A DNA stretch of 64,000 nt from Panax quinquefolius (Eukaryota; Streptophyta; Magnoliopsida; Apiales; Araliaceae). Shown one piece after another: positions 23,639 through 34,286 of the stretch; the first letter of the stretch is position 1; every line of letters begins with the position of its first letter. The notes under the pieces were generated by a model that saw nothing but the letters and a program-made list of their open reading frames with translations, was not told the DNA's origin and searched no databases. Location: the NCBI GenBank assembly GCA_020205615.1, contig JAINUW010000545.1, forward strand, positions 58,373 through 122,372. Reading direction: 5' to 3'. The position numbers and the translations under genes were made by a program.

Positions 23639-24735
23639 TGGAGTTTGTAGGGGCACTAGTGCCTTGTACGGTGAACATTACCCTGCCTGCCGTTAGATCC
23701 TTGCTAGGAGTTTTGGCTGAGGCGCTCAAGGGCAGGACAGTTCGTACAGGTCCTTTGAGTGGGATGTTGAGTGAGCCCATACCCGCTGATGTGAGAGTCA
23801 GGGATCACATTCTTTCTAGATTGTTCTTGGTGATCATTAGGGGTTGGTTCATAGCGGATAACTCTTCTATGGTGTCATTCGCTTTGGTGAGCGCCACACG
23901 GGATGTGGACCATATTTGAGAGTATGATTGGGGCTCCTATACCTTCGCCTATTTCCTCAGGGGAATACACATGCGTTCGCAAGGCTTGACGGAGGCTTGG
24001 CTAAGATTTTACCCATTTCTGCTGCTGAGTGTTTCTCTTTTGATTTCCCATGTACAAGTTAAGAGTGTTGACTAACTGCAAATGTTTGCCTTTATGTTGG
24101 TAGTTTTGGGCCTATTAGAGGCTCCCTTGCTTGAGTCCTATTAGTGTGTTAGGTGCAAATACCTATCCACGAGGATGGCGATGGCATCACTCCATGCTGG
24201 CGGAGGTTCCTGTAGCTGAGGGTTTCACCCATTATCGCCCACAGTTAGAGTTGTTGACATCTAACACCATTACTTGGGTTCCCTATTCTAGGGACCATTT
24301 GACCGTTGGGTTTGAGGATGGGTACCCGACTGGTGTCGAGTACGTGATATCCACCCGTAGGATTCCTCTCTTCATAGATGGAGGACGGTAGCTCTATTTG
24401 AGAGAGAGGATGCCTTAGCTCAAAGAGATGCTGCTATTGCTTAGAGGGATGAGGCTAGATCATCTAGAGATGCATTGATTATTGAGCAGGATATTGTTAT
24501 ATCTCGCTGTGCCCAGGATGTTGCTATTACAGATAGCACTGCAGTGAGGTCTTATACTACTGATATAATTGCAGAGATGAGCGCCTATATTGATGAGTAT
24601 AGTGTCACCATGCAGTTGGCTGTGGATCTGTTGGCTCGTACTGATACCCTTGGGCAGAAGCTCACAGCGTTACCTCCTTCTTTGGAGAGAGATGCTATGT
24701 TGGACTTGATAGCACGCATATCCACTGGATTGTAA
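23639..24735 (+). pseudogene. Antisense additional ORF of the host element (plant mobile domain-like), 3' part
   Basis: A plus-strand coding remnant opposite to pol, between integrase and the missing 3' LTR. Three blocks: 23639-23919 (EFVGALVPCTVNITLPAV, then GWFIAD), 24131-24391 (YPRGWRWHHSML, YRPQLELLTSNTITWVPY, VISTRRIPLFIDG) and 24475-24735 (alpha-helical; MQLAVDLLARTDTLGQKL). The W-x-PY then R-x-PLF pattern resembles plant mobile domain (MAIL/MAIN-type) proteins carried by some Tat elements. The first and third blocks share a frame and the second is shifted, so at least two frameshifts separate them. The N-terminus is cut off by insertion of element A at 23638. Assignment by eye only. 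Confidence 0.5.
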
Positions 24736-26058
24736 ATGGTCTTGTATTTTCCTGCACAAATTAGCTTAGCCATTTTTGTCATGTACAATATACATTATCA
24801 AACAACATTATATATGGTAGGGAAATATATTTTGATGCACTTCCCTTTTAGTTGTGCCTTGTTACTTGCTTGATATTTTCCTGTTTCTCCAGGACTTGTG
24901 ATCTTGATGTATTCTGAACTCATCCTTGATGAGTGGACATTGAGATGTCTCAGGATCTTTTAGAATGGATTATTGATCTGTGTGTATCCCCTACCCTTTG
25001 GTGTCTTGGGACTGGTTTTTGTATATAGTTGTGGAGAGGAGTATGGCTTTCCTCTCTGAGGTTGACCACACCACTGATGGTCTCCAGTACTCCTTTGTAT
25101 GGGGGAGCCTAGGTAGTTCCATCTCTTATGGATTGGTGTTTCTCTTTGAGGATTCAACCGTATCTTAGATGGTCGTCGATTATCCCATTAGTATGAGGAG
25201 ATCAGTTAGTTCCATCCCTTTGGTCTAAATCGATGGAGTGTGGTGGATTGAAGGATGATCCCAGTACCGTTGACAAGTTTTTGTGTTTTGGTAGGGGTTA
25301 AGACCGAACCATGAATGACTGCCTACGTACTTTTATTGAAGAGGAGATTAGGTGTACGTAGTTCGAACCTGGTGTAAGAGGTTAAAAGATGTATATGGCA
25401 AGGATGCATAAGGGTGTAGAGATGTTTTTTTATGTGGTGTGACTAAACCATAAAAATGGCTGCCTACGTACTCCCATGTATTGTGGAGATAAGGTCAATG
25501 TAGTTCATCCCATGTAGAGGATGGATTACAGTCGAAAAGTTTGATCCCATGTACAGGATAAACTGAAGGTGTGAAAAGTTTTTATTCCTGGTGGGACAAA
25601 ACTGCAGGTGTGAAAAGTTTTATCCCTGGTGGGATAAAACTGAAAGTGTGAAAGGTTTAATCCCTGATGGGATAACCTGAATTGAATAAAGGATCTGGTG
25701 ATCAAAAACCAGACTGGTGGTTAAAAGGTGTGTTTGTCCCTGATGGGACAAATGGGTGTGAATAAGAGTTGTATGTAGTGAAGGGTTTAGAAAACCTGAA
25801 GTGACTGGGGATCTGGTGATCCAAAACCAGGATGTTTGCTTGATAGTAACCTCAGACATAGTACCGTTTCACGGTGTCTGAGTTGATGAGCTGTGGAAAT
25901 CCATCACAGTCCATCTCCTGTAATCTGAGAGCTTATTTTGTCAATACCTCTTTGACAAAAAATGGGCCTTCCCAGTTTGGGGCAAATTATCCCTTGGACT
26001 GAGCTTGGTTGTCAACGATCTACTTCAAAACCAAGTTATGTTGTTTAAACTGTTGTAG
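24736..26058. other. 3' untranslated segment of the host element
   Basis: Between the antisense ORF and the end of integrase. No credible gene. It is dominated by short inverted and tandem repeats (25504-25882). Tandem repeats in this position are known for pea Ogre, where they gave rise to a satellite. Confidence 0.7.
25504..25882. repeat. Tandem hairpin array, about 38-bp period
   Basis: Inverted repeats at 25504-25525, 25539-25563, 25579-25601, 25617-25640 (perfect 10-bp stem, loop TGGT), 25654-25677 and 25733-25752 (perfect 8-bp stem, loop TGAT). Weaker stems at 25694-25713 and 25812-25831 share TCTGGT/ACCAG. A separate compound hairpin at 25851-25882 has CTCAGACA/TGTCTGAG outside and ACCGT/ACGGT inside. 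The unit core is AAAAGTTTTATCCC-TGGT-GGGAT. Present in DNA on both strands; if transcribed with the element it would fold in the 3' part of the RNA. Confidence 0.8.
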
Positions 26059-26999
26059 CTAAATTTTTCTGTTGTAGGATCTGGCGAACATTTGTTGGTA
26101 TAAATGACCATGGAAGATGGCAGCGGCTCGCCTCTCGTCTATTAGAGATAATTGGTGATACCTATCTTGTACCCATTGGTCTTCATCTAGCTTAGCGTCT
26201 ATCAACACTCTAAGAGATTCCATTTCAACTTCTATGGGGAGCACTACTTCCATCCCATAGGTTAATGAGTAGGGGGTTGCCCTAGTGGAAGTGCGCATTG
26301 ACGTTCTATAGGCTAATAAAGTCAGAGGCAACTAGTTAGGCCATCCTTTGTGATTGGCAGGCATCTTTTGTATGATCTTTTTGATATCCTTATTTGTCGC
26401 TTCAACAACACCATTCATCTTTGGACGGTAGATGATAGAGTTGAGATGTTTAATGTGGAATTGTCTGCATAACTCCTCCATCATTTTGTTGTTGAGGTTC
26501 TTAGAATTGTCTAAAACAATCACCTCTGGTTGTCCATATCGATAAATGACATTGTATTTGATAAAACCAATGATAACTTCTTTGGTAACCCTGGGGAAGT
26601 AGTCGATCATGGTGAAGATAAACCGATGCCCATTACTGGCTTTGGGCTCGATGGGCTCGATCACGTCCATTCCCCACATTGAGAAGGGCCAGAGTGAACT
26701 CATATTATGGATTTCCCTTGGAGGGGCGTTGATAGCATTCCCATGAATTTGGTATTGGTAGCATCTCTTGACGTGATCATTATAGTCAGCTTTGAGAGAG
26801 AGCCAGTAATGCCCTGTTCTTAGGTTCTTCTTGACGTGTAGAGGGCTTCTCATGTGTGGGTCACATACTCCACCATGGATTTCATCCATGAGCCTTTGAG
26901 CTTGGTCCTTGTCCAGACATTTGAGGAGACCTAGTCCTGCATGTCGTTTGTAGAGTGCATCTCTGCTCAGGTAGAATTTCATAGCCATTTGATGGATCC
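26059..26999 (-). pseudogene. Host element integrase
   Basis: 26988-26332: zinc-binding region (IHGGVCDPHM, then KRCYQYQIHG, where the second Cys of CxxC is Tyr) and catalytic core with GMDVIEPIEPKASNGH, VIVLDNSKNLN and NGVVEATNKDIKKI, keeping three acidic residues. After a TAG at about 26330 the C-terminal part (26331-26059) carries LLAYRTSMRTSTRATPYSL, YGMEVVLPIEVE and DERRAAA, typical of Tat-lineage integrases. Loss of a zinc ligand plus the stop makes it inactive. Confidence 0.9.
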
Positions 27000-27042
27000 G
27001 TTTTCTCTCAGTAGAACTTGCCTCAACGGGTATAGATCCATC

Positions 27043-27807
27043 TCACAGATACTCCTTGATATGCTGATACCATGGGGGTTGAACGAGAGGTAGCTCATCC
27101 GATACTTCTCTAATGTAGTTCCTATAGGCTGGAGCCTTTTGTAGGGAAAATGTGAGGTTTGTCATGTTTTCCTTATCAGGTATGTTGATCAAGGAGGTTA
27201 AAGTTGCTAGCGCATCCGTAAAGTCATTCCTATTCCAAGGAATGTGGAGGAAGGTTATTTCTTCAAACTCCGAAGCCATCTGTAGAACTTGCCGATGGTA
27301 GGGCAACAAAATTATCTCTTTGGTGTGATAGATCCCCGTGGTTTGTCTGATTACCAATTTGGAATCTCCAAAGATAGTTAACCGTCTGATGCCCATTGAT
27401 TGGGCAAGTTTTAGCCCCATGATATAGCCTTCATACTCAGCTGTGTTGTTGGTGCTGATAAACTGCAATTTGATGGCGACGGGATACTGCTCTCCCATAA
27501 TGGATACTAGAACTGCTCCAGCCCCATAACCTTCCATATTAACAGCTCCATCAAAATATAATTTCCATGATTGGTGTGTATCGTACTGATGGTGTTGCTG
27601 AACTGTCATTACCCCTTCATTGAGAAAGTATGTTTCCAAGGGTTTGAAATCCCCTAAAGGTGCGGCGGCCAGTTGATCCACAATTCCTTGACCATTGATA
27701 GACTTCTGAGTCACGTAGATGATGTCAAATTGCAGCAGGATCAATTGCCATATGGACAGTCGACAATTCAGCATGGGTTTACTAAACACGTACTTGAAAG
27801 GATCCAT
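27043..27807 (-). CDS. Host element second (archaeal-type) RNase H and spacer to integrase
   Basis: An open 254-codon piece. The start (MDPFKYVFSKPMLNCRLSIW) belongs to the end of the first RNase H/connection region. From about 27630 it carries LYFDGAVNMEGYGAGAVLV, NTAEYEGYIMGLKLA, IFGDSKLVIRQ and FTDALATL, the four acidic positions of an RNase HI fold. This additional domain (aRNH) is known from Tat-lineage elements. It would cut RNA in RNA:DNA hybrids. All four catalytic positions look kept although neighbouring domains are broken. Confidence 0.85.
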   Translation of the reverse strand: MDPFKYVFSKPMLNCRLSIWQLILLQFDIIYVTQKSINGQGIVDQLAAAPLGDFKPLETYFLNEGVMTVQQHHQYDTHQSWKLYFDGAVNMEGYGAGAVLVSIMGEQYPVAIKLQFISTNNTAEYEGYIMGLKLAQSMGIRRLTIFGDSKLVIRQTTGIYHTKEIILLPYHRQVLQMASEFEEITFLHIPWNRNDFTDALATLTSLINIPDKENMTNLTFSLQKAPAYRNYIREVSDELPLVQPPWYQHIKEYL

Positions 27808-28128
27808 GCAGGATATGAGATGGGTTGTGTGACCATGGAGGTAATGCTACAACCTCATGGAAGCCCATGCTAAAGCATAAAAAGTTTTCTCAATCAGGGT
27901 GCACTTGTGTTAACTGCTGCTGAATCTTTTGTTGAGGTAATAGATATCTTGCTCTTGGCCTCTATCATCTTTCTGTCCCAGCATGCAACCCATGGCGTGG
28001 TCATTGATTGACAGGTACATGAATAAGGGAACACCATCCCTGGAAGGTACCAAAACAGGAGCTTTAACTAGCTGCTCTTTGATTGTAAGGAAGACTTTCT
28101 GACACTCATCATTCCATTTCATGGAGGA
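27808..28128 (-). pseudogene. Host element first RNase H
   Basis: 28122-27910 reads MKWNDECQKVFLTIKEQL, VLVPSRDGVPLFMYLSINDHAMGCMLGQ and IYYLNKRFSSS, the standard Ty3 RNase H that follows RT. The catalytic Asp of the first block appears as Ile (YLSIND, where YLSVSD/YLAVSD is usual), and a frame break follows near 27905. Confidence 0.8.
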
Positions 28129-29031
28129 GTTCTTCCTTAATAGCTTAAAAATAGGCTCACAGGTTGCTGTGAGTTGGACAATGAATCGGCTGATGAAGTT
28201 GATTCTTCCCCAAAATCCCCGTATTTCCTTCTCTGTCTAAGGAATGGGCATTTTTGTGATGGCCTAGATTTTTGTGGGAACCAGCTCAATCCCTTTGTGT
28301 TTGACTAGGAATCCTAGCAACTTGCCTGATTTCATGCCAAAGGCGCACTTAGCTGGATTCAACTTCAAATTGTACTTACTCAACCTGTTGAAGAACTTTC
28401 TGAGATGGTCTAGGCGGTTTTCCTCCCTTCGGGACTTGACAATGATATCATCCATATAGATCTCTATCTCTCTGTGCATTAAGTCATTGAAAAGAGCCAT
28501 CATGGCTCGCTGGTAGATAGCTCCGACATTAATGAGGCCGAATGACAACCGTCAGTAGGAAAAGGTTCCCCAAGGCGTGATGAATGCAGTTTTCTCGCGA
28601 TCCTCTTCAGCAACCATGATTTGATGGTACCCCGCAAAGCAATCAGCAAAGGAGTACGTGTCATATTGCGCTGTATTGTTAATGAATATGTGGATGAACG
28701 GAACAGGAAAGCTATCTTTGAGCCATGCTTTATTCAGATCCCTGTAATCCACATAAACTCGTACCTACCCTCTGGGTTTAGGCACGAGGACTATGTTGGA
28801 TAGCCCCTCAGGGTATGTTGACACCATGATGATGCCAGCTTGAAATTGTTTCACAATATCTTCCTTAACTTTTAAACTGCACTCAGGTTTTAATCGCCTA
28901 AGCTTCTGCCTGATTGGCTTGAATCCCTCTTTGATGGGAAGGTGATGAATGACAATGTCAGTGGATAAAACGACCATGTCTTCATGAGACCATGCAAACA
29001 CATCCTGGAATTGGGTCAATAGCGTAACCAT
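28129..29031 (-). pseudogene. Host element reverse transcriptase
   Basis: Three pieces: 29031-28765 (FQDVFAWSHEDM, HLPIKEGFKPIRQKLRRL, NIVLVPKPRG), 28752-28552 (MDYRDLNKAWLKDSFPVPF, SFADCFAGYHQIMVAEED, KTAFITPWGTFSY) and 28548-28264 (MSFGLINVGAIYQRAMM, YMDDIIVKS, GIELVPTKI). Stops at about 28762, 28550 and 28262 separate them. The catalytic Asp before FAGY and the YMDD box are intact. The divergence is small enough to recognise Tat/Ogre RT. Confidence 0.9.
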
Positions 29032-30085
29032 ATCATTCCTTTGGTTTGGAGTAAGGTCCGTACCAATCTGGATTTATTTGGAGTTTTCTGAGGTTCCAAG
29101 GTTAAAAGAGGTGGTTTGATCAAGATTTGGCTTGGGTTTGTCTTTGACCCATTCTTTGATCTCCTGAGGTATCTCATAGTCCTCTTGTATTTCTATCAAG
29201 TCTGAGTCCAACCTTACATCAAAGTTACAGTCCTTGTGGAGAATAGGCACCTCATCAGCAAGTTTAGGCACATCTAACTTTAGAGTCCTGAAACAAAATG
29301 CTTTCACTTAATATATGAAACTGTTTAATCATACAAAGTGTTAGCATGTAATGACAAAAGTAACTGCTAATACTGTACAGAAAAAGTAAGCAGTTATTGC
29401 TATTTACAAGGCAGAGGGAGTTTCTGCCCTTTTTACCCTTGTCGACAAATGCAAGGATTGCTACTCCAATTGTCAAGGGTGAAATCTTGGTGGATAGCTA
29501 TAATCAAGGGGCTGTTATCATCCTCCTTATCCCGAATGATGACCATGATATCTGGAAAATCATCGTCTGGGATGTCTTTATTCATACCCTCCGTATGGAC
29601 TATGACGCGCATGTTTGATAACCGCCTGGCAATGTCTTATTTACATCTCTGTTCTATCTCTTCCACTTCGAGATCGGGAATCAGGACCTCCTTTCCTTTG
29701 ACCGGTATCGGCTTAGGAAGCAACATATCCATTACATGGGCATGCACCTTTACTAGAGACAGTAAAGGCTCAGGATCTGTAGGTTGAGACAATCGCTGTG
29801 TGGCTGAAGTTGAAGGAACCTATTTGTGTTTATGAGGATTTCTGTGACTGGAGCTAGTAGAATAGCCTAACCCAGTTGTCCTTGTTTAACTGAGAACTTG
29901 AATTGGAAGCTTAATGCCTTGATGATCTTTGCCCAACCCTTGTCCAGGTTGATAACCCAATGATATCATCTCTTGAGTTACCGACATTACCTCGACATAA
30001 ATTCTGGGTATGAGAGGTGGCGTCCCCATGGGTTGATAATGAGTGTAGCTCGCCTCCAGGGCCTGGAAGCTGACATGCTCAACTT
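29032..30085 (-). pseudogene. Host element protease-RT spacer
   Basis: 29307-29074 (DFEIPQEIKEW-like region: EDYEIPQEIKEWVKDKPKP, then TTSFNLGTSENS) is the usual stretch ahead of RT. 29308-30085 is non-coding as written, with scattered short frames and no recognised domain. Plus-strand ORFs here are antisense shadows. Confidence 0.6.
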
Positions 30086-30835
30086 CTATATTGAAACTAA
30101 TGAGTGGTATGTCACCTTGTTCAGGACATTCCGACTCAGCATTAACAATAACCAGACTACCGTTAATAATGTATTAAGATGTTGATGTAGGGTGGAAGGG
30201 ATGGCTCCATCCATGTGAATCCATGGTCTTCCCAAGATTAGGTTGTATCCTGTAGCTATTTTGAGCACATGAAAGGATACACAGAATGTATGTGGACCAA
30301 TCTCTATAGGCAGTTCAATCTTTTCGACATCACTTCGTCGGGATCCATCGAAAGCTTTGATAATTGTATGGCTGCTTCGGATCCTTTTGAGATTGATATT
30401 CATCTTCTCCAAGGTGGCATAAGGGCAAATATTTAAGGATGATCCCCCATATATCAAAACTCCTCCCACCATATATCCGGAGGACAGGACCGCTATATGC
30501 AATAGTTTGCAATGACCCGTCCCATCGGGAGGTATTTCGTCGTCAGTGAAAGATATCACATTGTTGTTAAAAATGAGATCAACTAGATGTTGGAATTTTT
30601 CAACATCCACTGATTTCGGCAAGTGGGCCTCTTCCATGACCTTTAGCAAGACTTTCTTGTTATCTTTGAAAGAGAAAACCAAGTCCAATATGGAAATTTG
30701 TTGTGGAGGTTCTCTCAAGCTTAAAAGCACCTTGGCTTCATTGTGTCCCATAGTACGGAGAAATTCTTCAATCCTCTCAATGGGAACTTTCCCCTTTGAT
30801 TTGATGGTAGGCTTCATCACCCAGTGGGGAAGATA
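30086..30835 (-). pseudogene. Host element aspartic protease
   Basis: An open 245-codon piece. Flap/active-site region: GGVLIYGGSSLNICP, with Tyr where the catalytic Asp is expected (VLIDGGSS), then IKAFDGSRR and the second hydrophobic block NLILGRPWIHMDGAIPSTLHQ. The upstream part (FLRTMGHNEAKVLL, DLVFSFKD) is the Gag-protease linker typical of the lineage. Protease inactive because of Asp to Tyr. Upstream sequence is cut by element C at 30840. Confidence 0.85.
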
Positions 30836-30840
30836 CAGTG
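30836..30840. repeat. Target site duplication of element C, left copy
   Basis: CAGTG, repeated exactly at 36978-36982 after the element. Confidence 0.9.
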
Positions 30841-31039
30841 TGTAAGACCCCGAATTTTATGAAATGAAAGTATTCAATTTTCTTATAATTATTATTTTAT
30901 TTCGAAAATGGTTAAATTGATAAAAGGTTAAAGTTAAGGGTGATATGTGAAAATTTTGCAAAGTATGCAAGTTGTTATAAAATATTCGTAAGGGGTATTA
31001 TTTCTTTCGTATTAATGAAGAGAGTTATTTCTTTCAATA

Positions 31040-31265
31040 CTCGTAAGGGTTGCTATTCCATTCTTTATTATTTTGTTGGAATAACCTGTCTGTGCGAACT
31101 ACCGCATGCCTGGTGAATTCTTCTGTTATTCCATTCTTTATTATTCTGTTGGAATAACCTGTCTATGTGGATTACCGCATGTATGGTGAATGATCTTTCG
31201 TATTCATTCTTTATTAAATTGTGGAAATGATCTGTCTACGTGGATTACCGCATGGCGGGTGAAAA
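31040..31265. repeat. 73-bp minisatellite in element C 5' LTR (3 units)
   Basis: Unit: TTATTCC and GGAATAA in inverted order around about 18 nt, then a short ATGCGG/CCGCAT-type stem, then GGTGAAT. Three units here, seven in the 3' LTR. Confidence 0.85.
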
Positions 31266-31360
31266 TCTATTTGCAGTTTCGTATATTCTATTATACTCGT
31301 ATGAGATATCATTTCCTTTGTACTCATCATGGAATATCATTTTCTTTGGTATTTTCTTTT

Positions 31361-31590
31361 ATGAGTTACTATTCATGGGTTACTATTCACCTGGTTACTA
31401 TTTACTCTAGTATTATTCACTCGGATATTCGGGGCACTTTTTGTGCTGGAGTACTATTCACGGGTTACTATTCACCCGATTACTATTCACTCTAGTATCA
31501 TTCACTCGTGTATTCGGGACACTTTTCGTGTCGGGGTACTATTCATAGGGTACTATTCCCAAAGTACTATTCACACGGTACTATTGACAC
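31361..31590. repeat. TACTATTCAC short tandem repeats in element C 5' LTR
   Basis: Repeated GGTTACTATTCAC-type units, degenerate; the same tract occurs at 35791-36003 in the 3' LTR. Confidence 0.8.
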
Positions 31591-32573
31591 AAAAAATATA
31601 TTTCTTTTCTGTACAAATTATTTTTCGTACATGAATATTATTCTTGAATTTTACTATACAAAGAAGTATCATGTTGACAATTTGGACGATATTGATTTCT
31701 GGATAAATTAGATTATAAATCTTTAAAATTTATCCTTGAACTTGTTTTATTGAATTATTATGTCATTGTCATCATCCTCATGCTTATATTGTGATGAAAT
31801 TCATCTTTGGCTTATGTGCATAGATGGACTTGGTATGATTATGACCAGGGATTATTCGGTATAATCATGACCGTAATGTGACGAATGATGTGGTGAAAGT
31901 CCTTATTGGCCTGTAGTTCATTAATGGACAGTTCTTGGTATGATTATGACCAGGAATTATTCGGTATAATCATGACCATTGATGATTACATGAATATCCT
32001 TGGCCGTGATGCAGGGATGATTGGATTTTATTTATTAAGCTGAGTCTCAGCGATAAAGTTGATGAAAAACTTTTTAAATCATAGAAGGTAGTAGATTTTA
32101 TGCTCTACTTGACTCTTCTAATGGATTGCTTATTCCGCTGCAGTTGTTGATCTAAAACTTGTTGTCTATTGTATTCTATCAGTTGTTATACTGTTGAAGG
32201 CTAAGGATAATTTATTATGAATTATCTTAGTCATAATATTTCTTACTGGGCTAGTTGAGCTCACCGTTTTTCTTTCATTGTTCTCTTCAGGAAATGAGAA
32301 CGTAGCTGGGACTAGTCGGGGAACAGAGTGATGGTCCAAGATGGTGTTATAGTAGTCCTCACTATTCTATAAAATAATGTGACAATAAATGTAATGAGGA
32401 CTCTATTTGAGAGTGGATATTGTCTAGAAGACAATATTCTTGTTTAAACTCTCAGCTATGTTTTGTCGTATTTTACACGACAGTTGTATAATTAAGTTTT
32501 TTATTTGTATTTTGTACCATGTATTTGGCGACTCAAGATGGGTGATGTATACCTGTTTTGGGGGCTTCACAGT

Positions 32574-32590
32574 TGGTATCAAAGCTTAGG
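32574..32590 (+). promoter_or_regulatory. Primer binding site of element C
   Basis: TGGTATCAAAGCTTAGG, two bases after the LTR; initiator-Met type with a G to A change, as in element D. Confidence 0.8.
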
Positions 32591-32756
32591 GATATGATCC
32601 CTGGCTGAGATGTGAGATAAGAATTAGAAGGGGAGACGGGGAATTCCTTCACTAGTATGACCTACCTATGTTTATTTGGTATTTAATTGGTCTGTCAGAG
32701 TATAGGGATAATATGTGATATGTAAATTAACCCTTGTTTTGTGGCAGTATTTGAAA

Positions 32757-33935
32757 ATGGCATCTGAAAATGTTGAGATCAGCAATGAAGCACATGAGAC
32801 AACGATCAATACCCAGGATAATGTGCAACAGGAAGACAATAATCCTTAGGTAAATAACAACACCGATCAGATGACGAATGATGGGATGTTCAGAGGCTTT
32901 ATGCAATTCATGCAACATCAGGCGAGAGAGACTCCTGTTCAAAGTACAGGTGAAAACAATGGCAACCCACGGGTGGTCGCATTAAGCGATTCAAGAGATT
33001 TGGGACCACGGAGTTTTTGGAAAGCCGAAACACTTAAGGTGAGACGTGGTTAAAGCGGATCACCAAGATATTTGATGTCTTGGGATGCTCAGGAGAGCAA
33101 AAGGTTTTGCCACCTTTATGTTGCGTGAAGAGGCAGACATTGGTGGGAATCAGAAAAAGCATACTACCGACGACGACTAAAGATGTCTTGGGAGAAGTTC
33201 CAAGAGCTGTTCAACGACAAGTACTTTCCCGAAAGTATTCTTCACATGAAGGAGGTGGAATTCATCAAGCTAGAGCAAAAGAATATGACCGTGTCACAGT
33301 ACGAGGCTAAGTTTGCCGAGTTATCTCGGTTTGCATCCCATTTGGTTGATAATGAGGAGCGAATGACGTGAATGTTTCTAAGAGGTGTGAAACCCGATAT
33401 ACGTCAATACCTCATTTCTCACAAACTTTGTTTATATTCAGATGTAGTGAATATGGCTCAGTTATTGGAGCGCGATAATGAGCCAGCCCAACCAAAGGAT
33501 AGCGAGCAACAACATGATAATAATCGTACCAGTGGCAACGGCCATCGGAACAATGATAACCATCATGGGGGAACTTATCATGCCAAGAATGGTAACCACT
33601 TCGGTGGTAATCATGGCCAAGATAATAGGAGTGGAAATTTCAAGAAGAGAAGGTTCAATAGTGATGGAAAGACGTCAACACCAACACCTATTATTAAGGA
33701 AGGAGAACGACCGCCAGTTAAATGCTATAGATGCAGAGAGGAGGGACACATAAGTCCAAACTGGTCACAACCTTCCAAGGTATGTTTTAGTTGTCCTATA
33801 GTGAAATCAAGTCCAGCTGGAATGGTGGCACCAAAGGCGGATACGGATAAAACAAAGTCGAGGGTTTTAGGAAGAGCATTTTTCGTGACTTCTCAAAAAG
33901 TGAGTAACCCGAATGAAGTCAGCACGGGTTAGTTA
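32757..33935 (+). pseudogene. gag: Element C gag
   Basis: Starts MASENVEIS at 32757; a TAG near 32848 and several frame changes follow. The retrotransposon Gag domain is visible at 33180-33370 (SWEKFQELFNDKYFPESI, KEVEFIKLEQKNMTVSQYE, FAELSRFASHLV), a TGA near 33369 breaks it, and 33372-33932 continues (FLRGVKPDIRQYL) into an Asn/His/Gly-rich tail. The zinc knuckle CYRCREEGHISPNW has Trp for the last Cys. A second knuckle start (CFSC) is degraded. Confidence 0.85.
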
Positions 33936-34250
33936 ATTATAAATTCTTGCGAAGTCTATACCTTATTAGATACCAGTTTTACCCATTCTTTTATCTCTCT
34001 TGCTTGCGCTCGACGTTTAAATTTAACTCCGGAGAAATTAGACTTTGACTTATCTATTGAAACTCCGTTAGGAGAAACCTTCATTACATGTGCTATCCAA
34101 GTCTTGGATGAGAGTCACAGTTTTGAATGATATTTTATTGTTAATAAATTTCTTGAAGTATTCCTGAAGACTTCTTAGCCTACCCCCAGAGCGTGAAATC
34201 GAATTTTGTATTGACCCTAGTACAAAACCCATTTCTAAAACCCTTAAATA
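33936..34250 (+). pseudogene. Element C protease remnant and RT scrap
   Basis: Protease block near 33960-34000 (TLLDTSFTHSFIS, a degraded DTGATHSFI motif) and RLNLTPEKLDFDLSIETPLG. Near 34180 a few residues matching the start of RT (PPEREIEF) follow a jump. The rest of RT is missing. Confidence 0.7.
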
Positions 34251-34286
34251 TTTCTTCAACTAAAATGAACGTAACATGCACCAAAG

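Larger units (their letters stand above)
30841..32571 (+). repeat. Element C 5' LTR
   Basis: TGTAAGACCC to GGGGCTTCACA. Contains about three 73-bp units marked by ACCGCATG (near 31100, 31174, 31246) and a TACTATTCAC-rich tract (31361-31580). ORFs across 31190-31711 translate these repeats and are not genes. Confidence 0.9.

Noticed and set aside
29397..30185. Several plus-strand ORFs opposite the host protease-RT spacer
   Set aside because: Antisense shadows of the pol strand with no domain.
31190..31711. ORFs in the C 5' LTR (also 35619-36061)
   Set aside because: Peptides are repeats of YSW-VTIH-type units read from the TACTATTCAC tract, in non-coding LTR.
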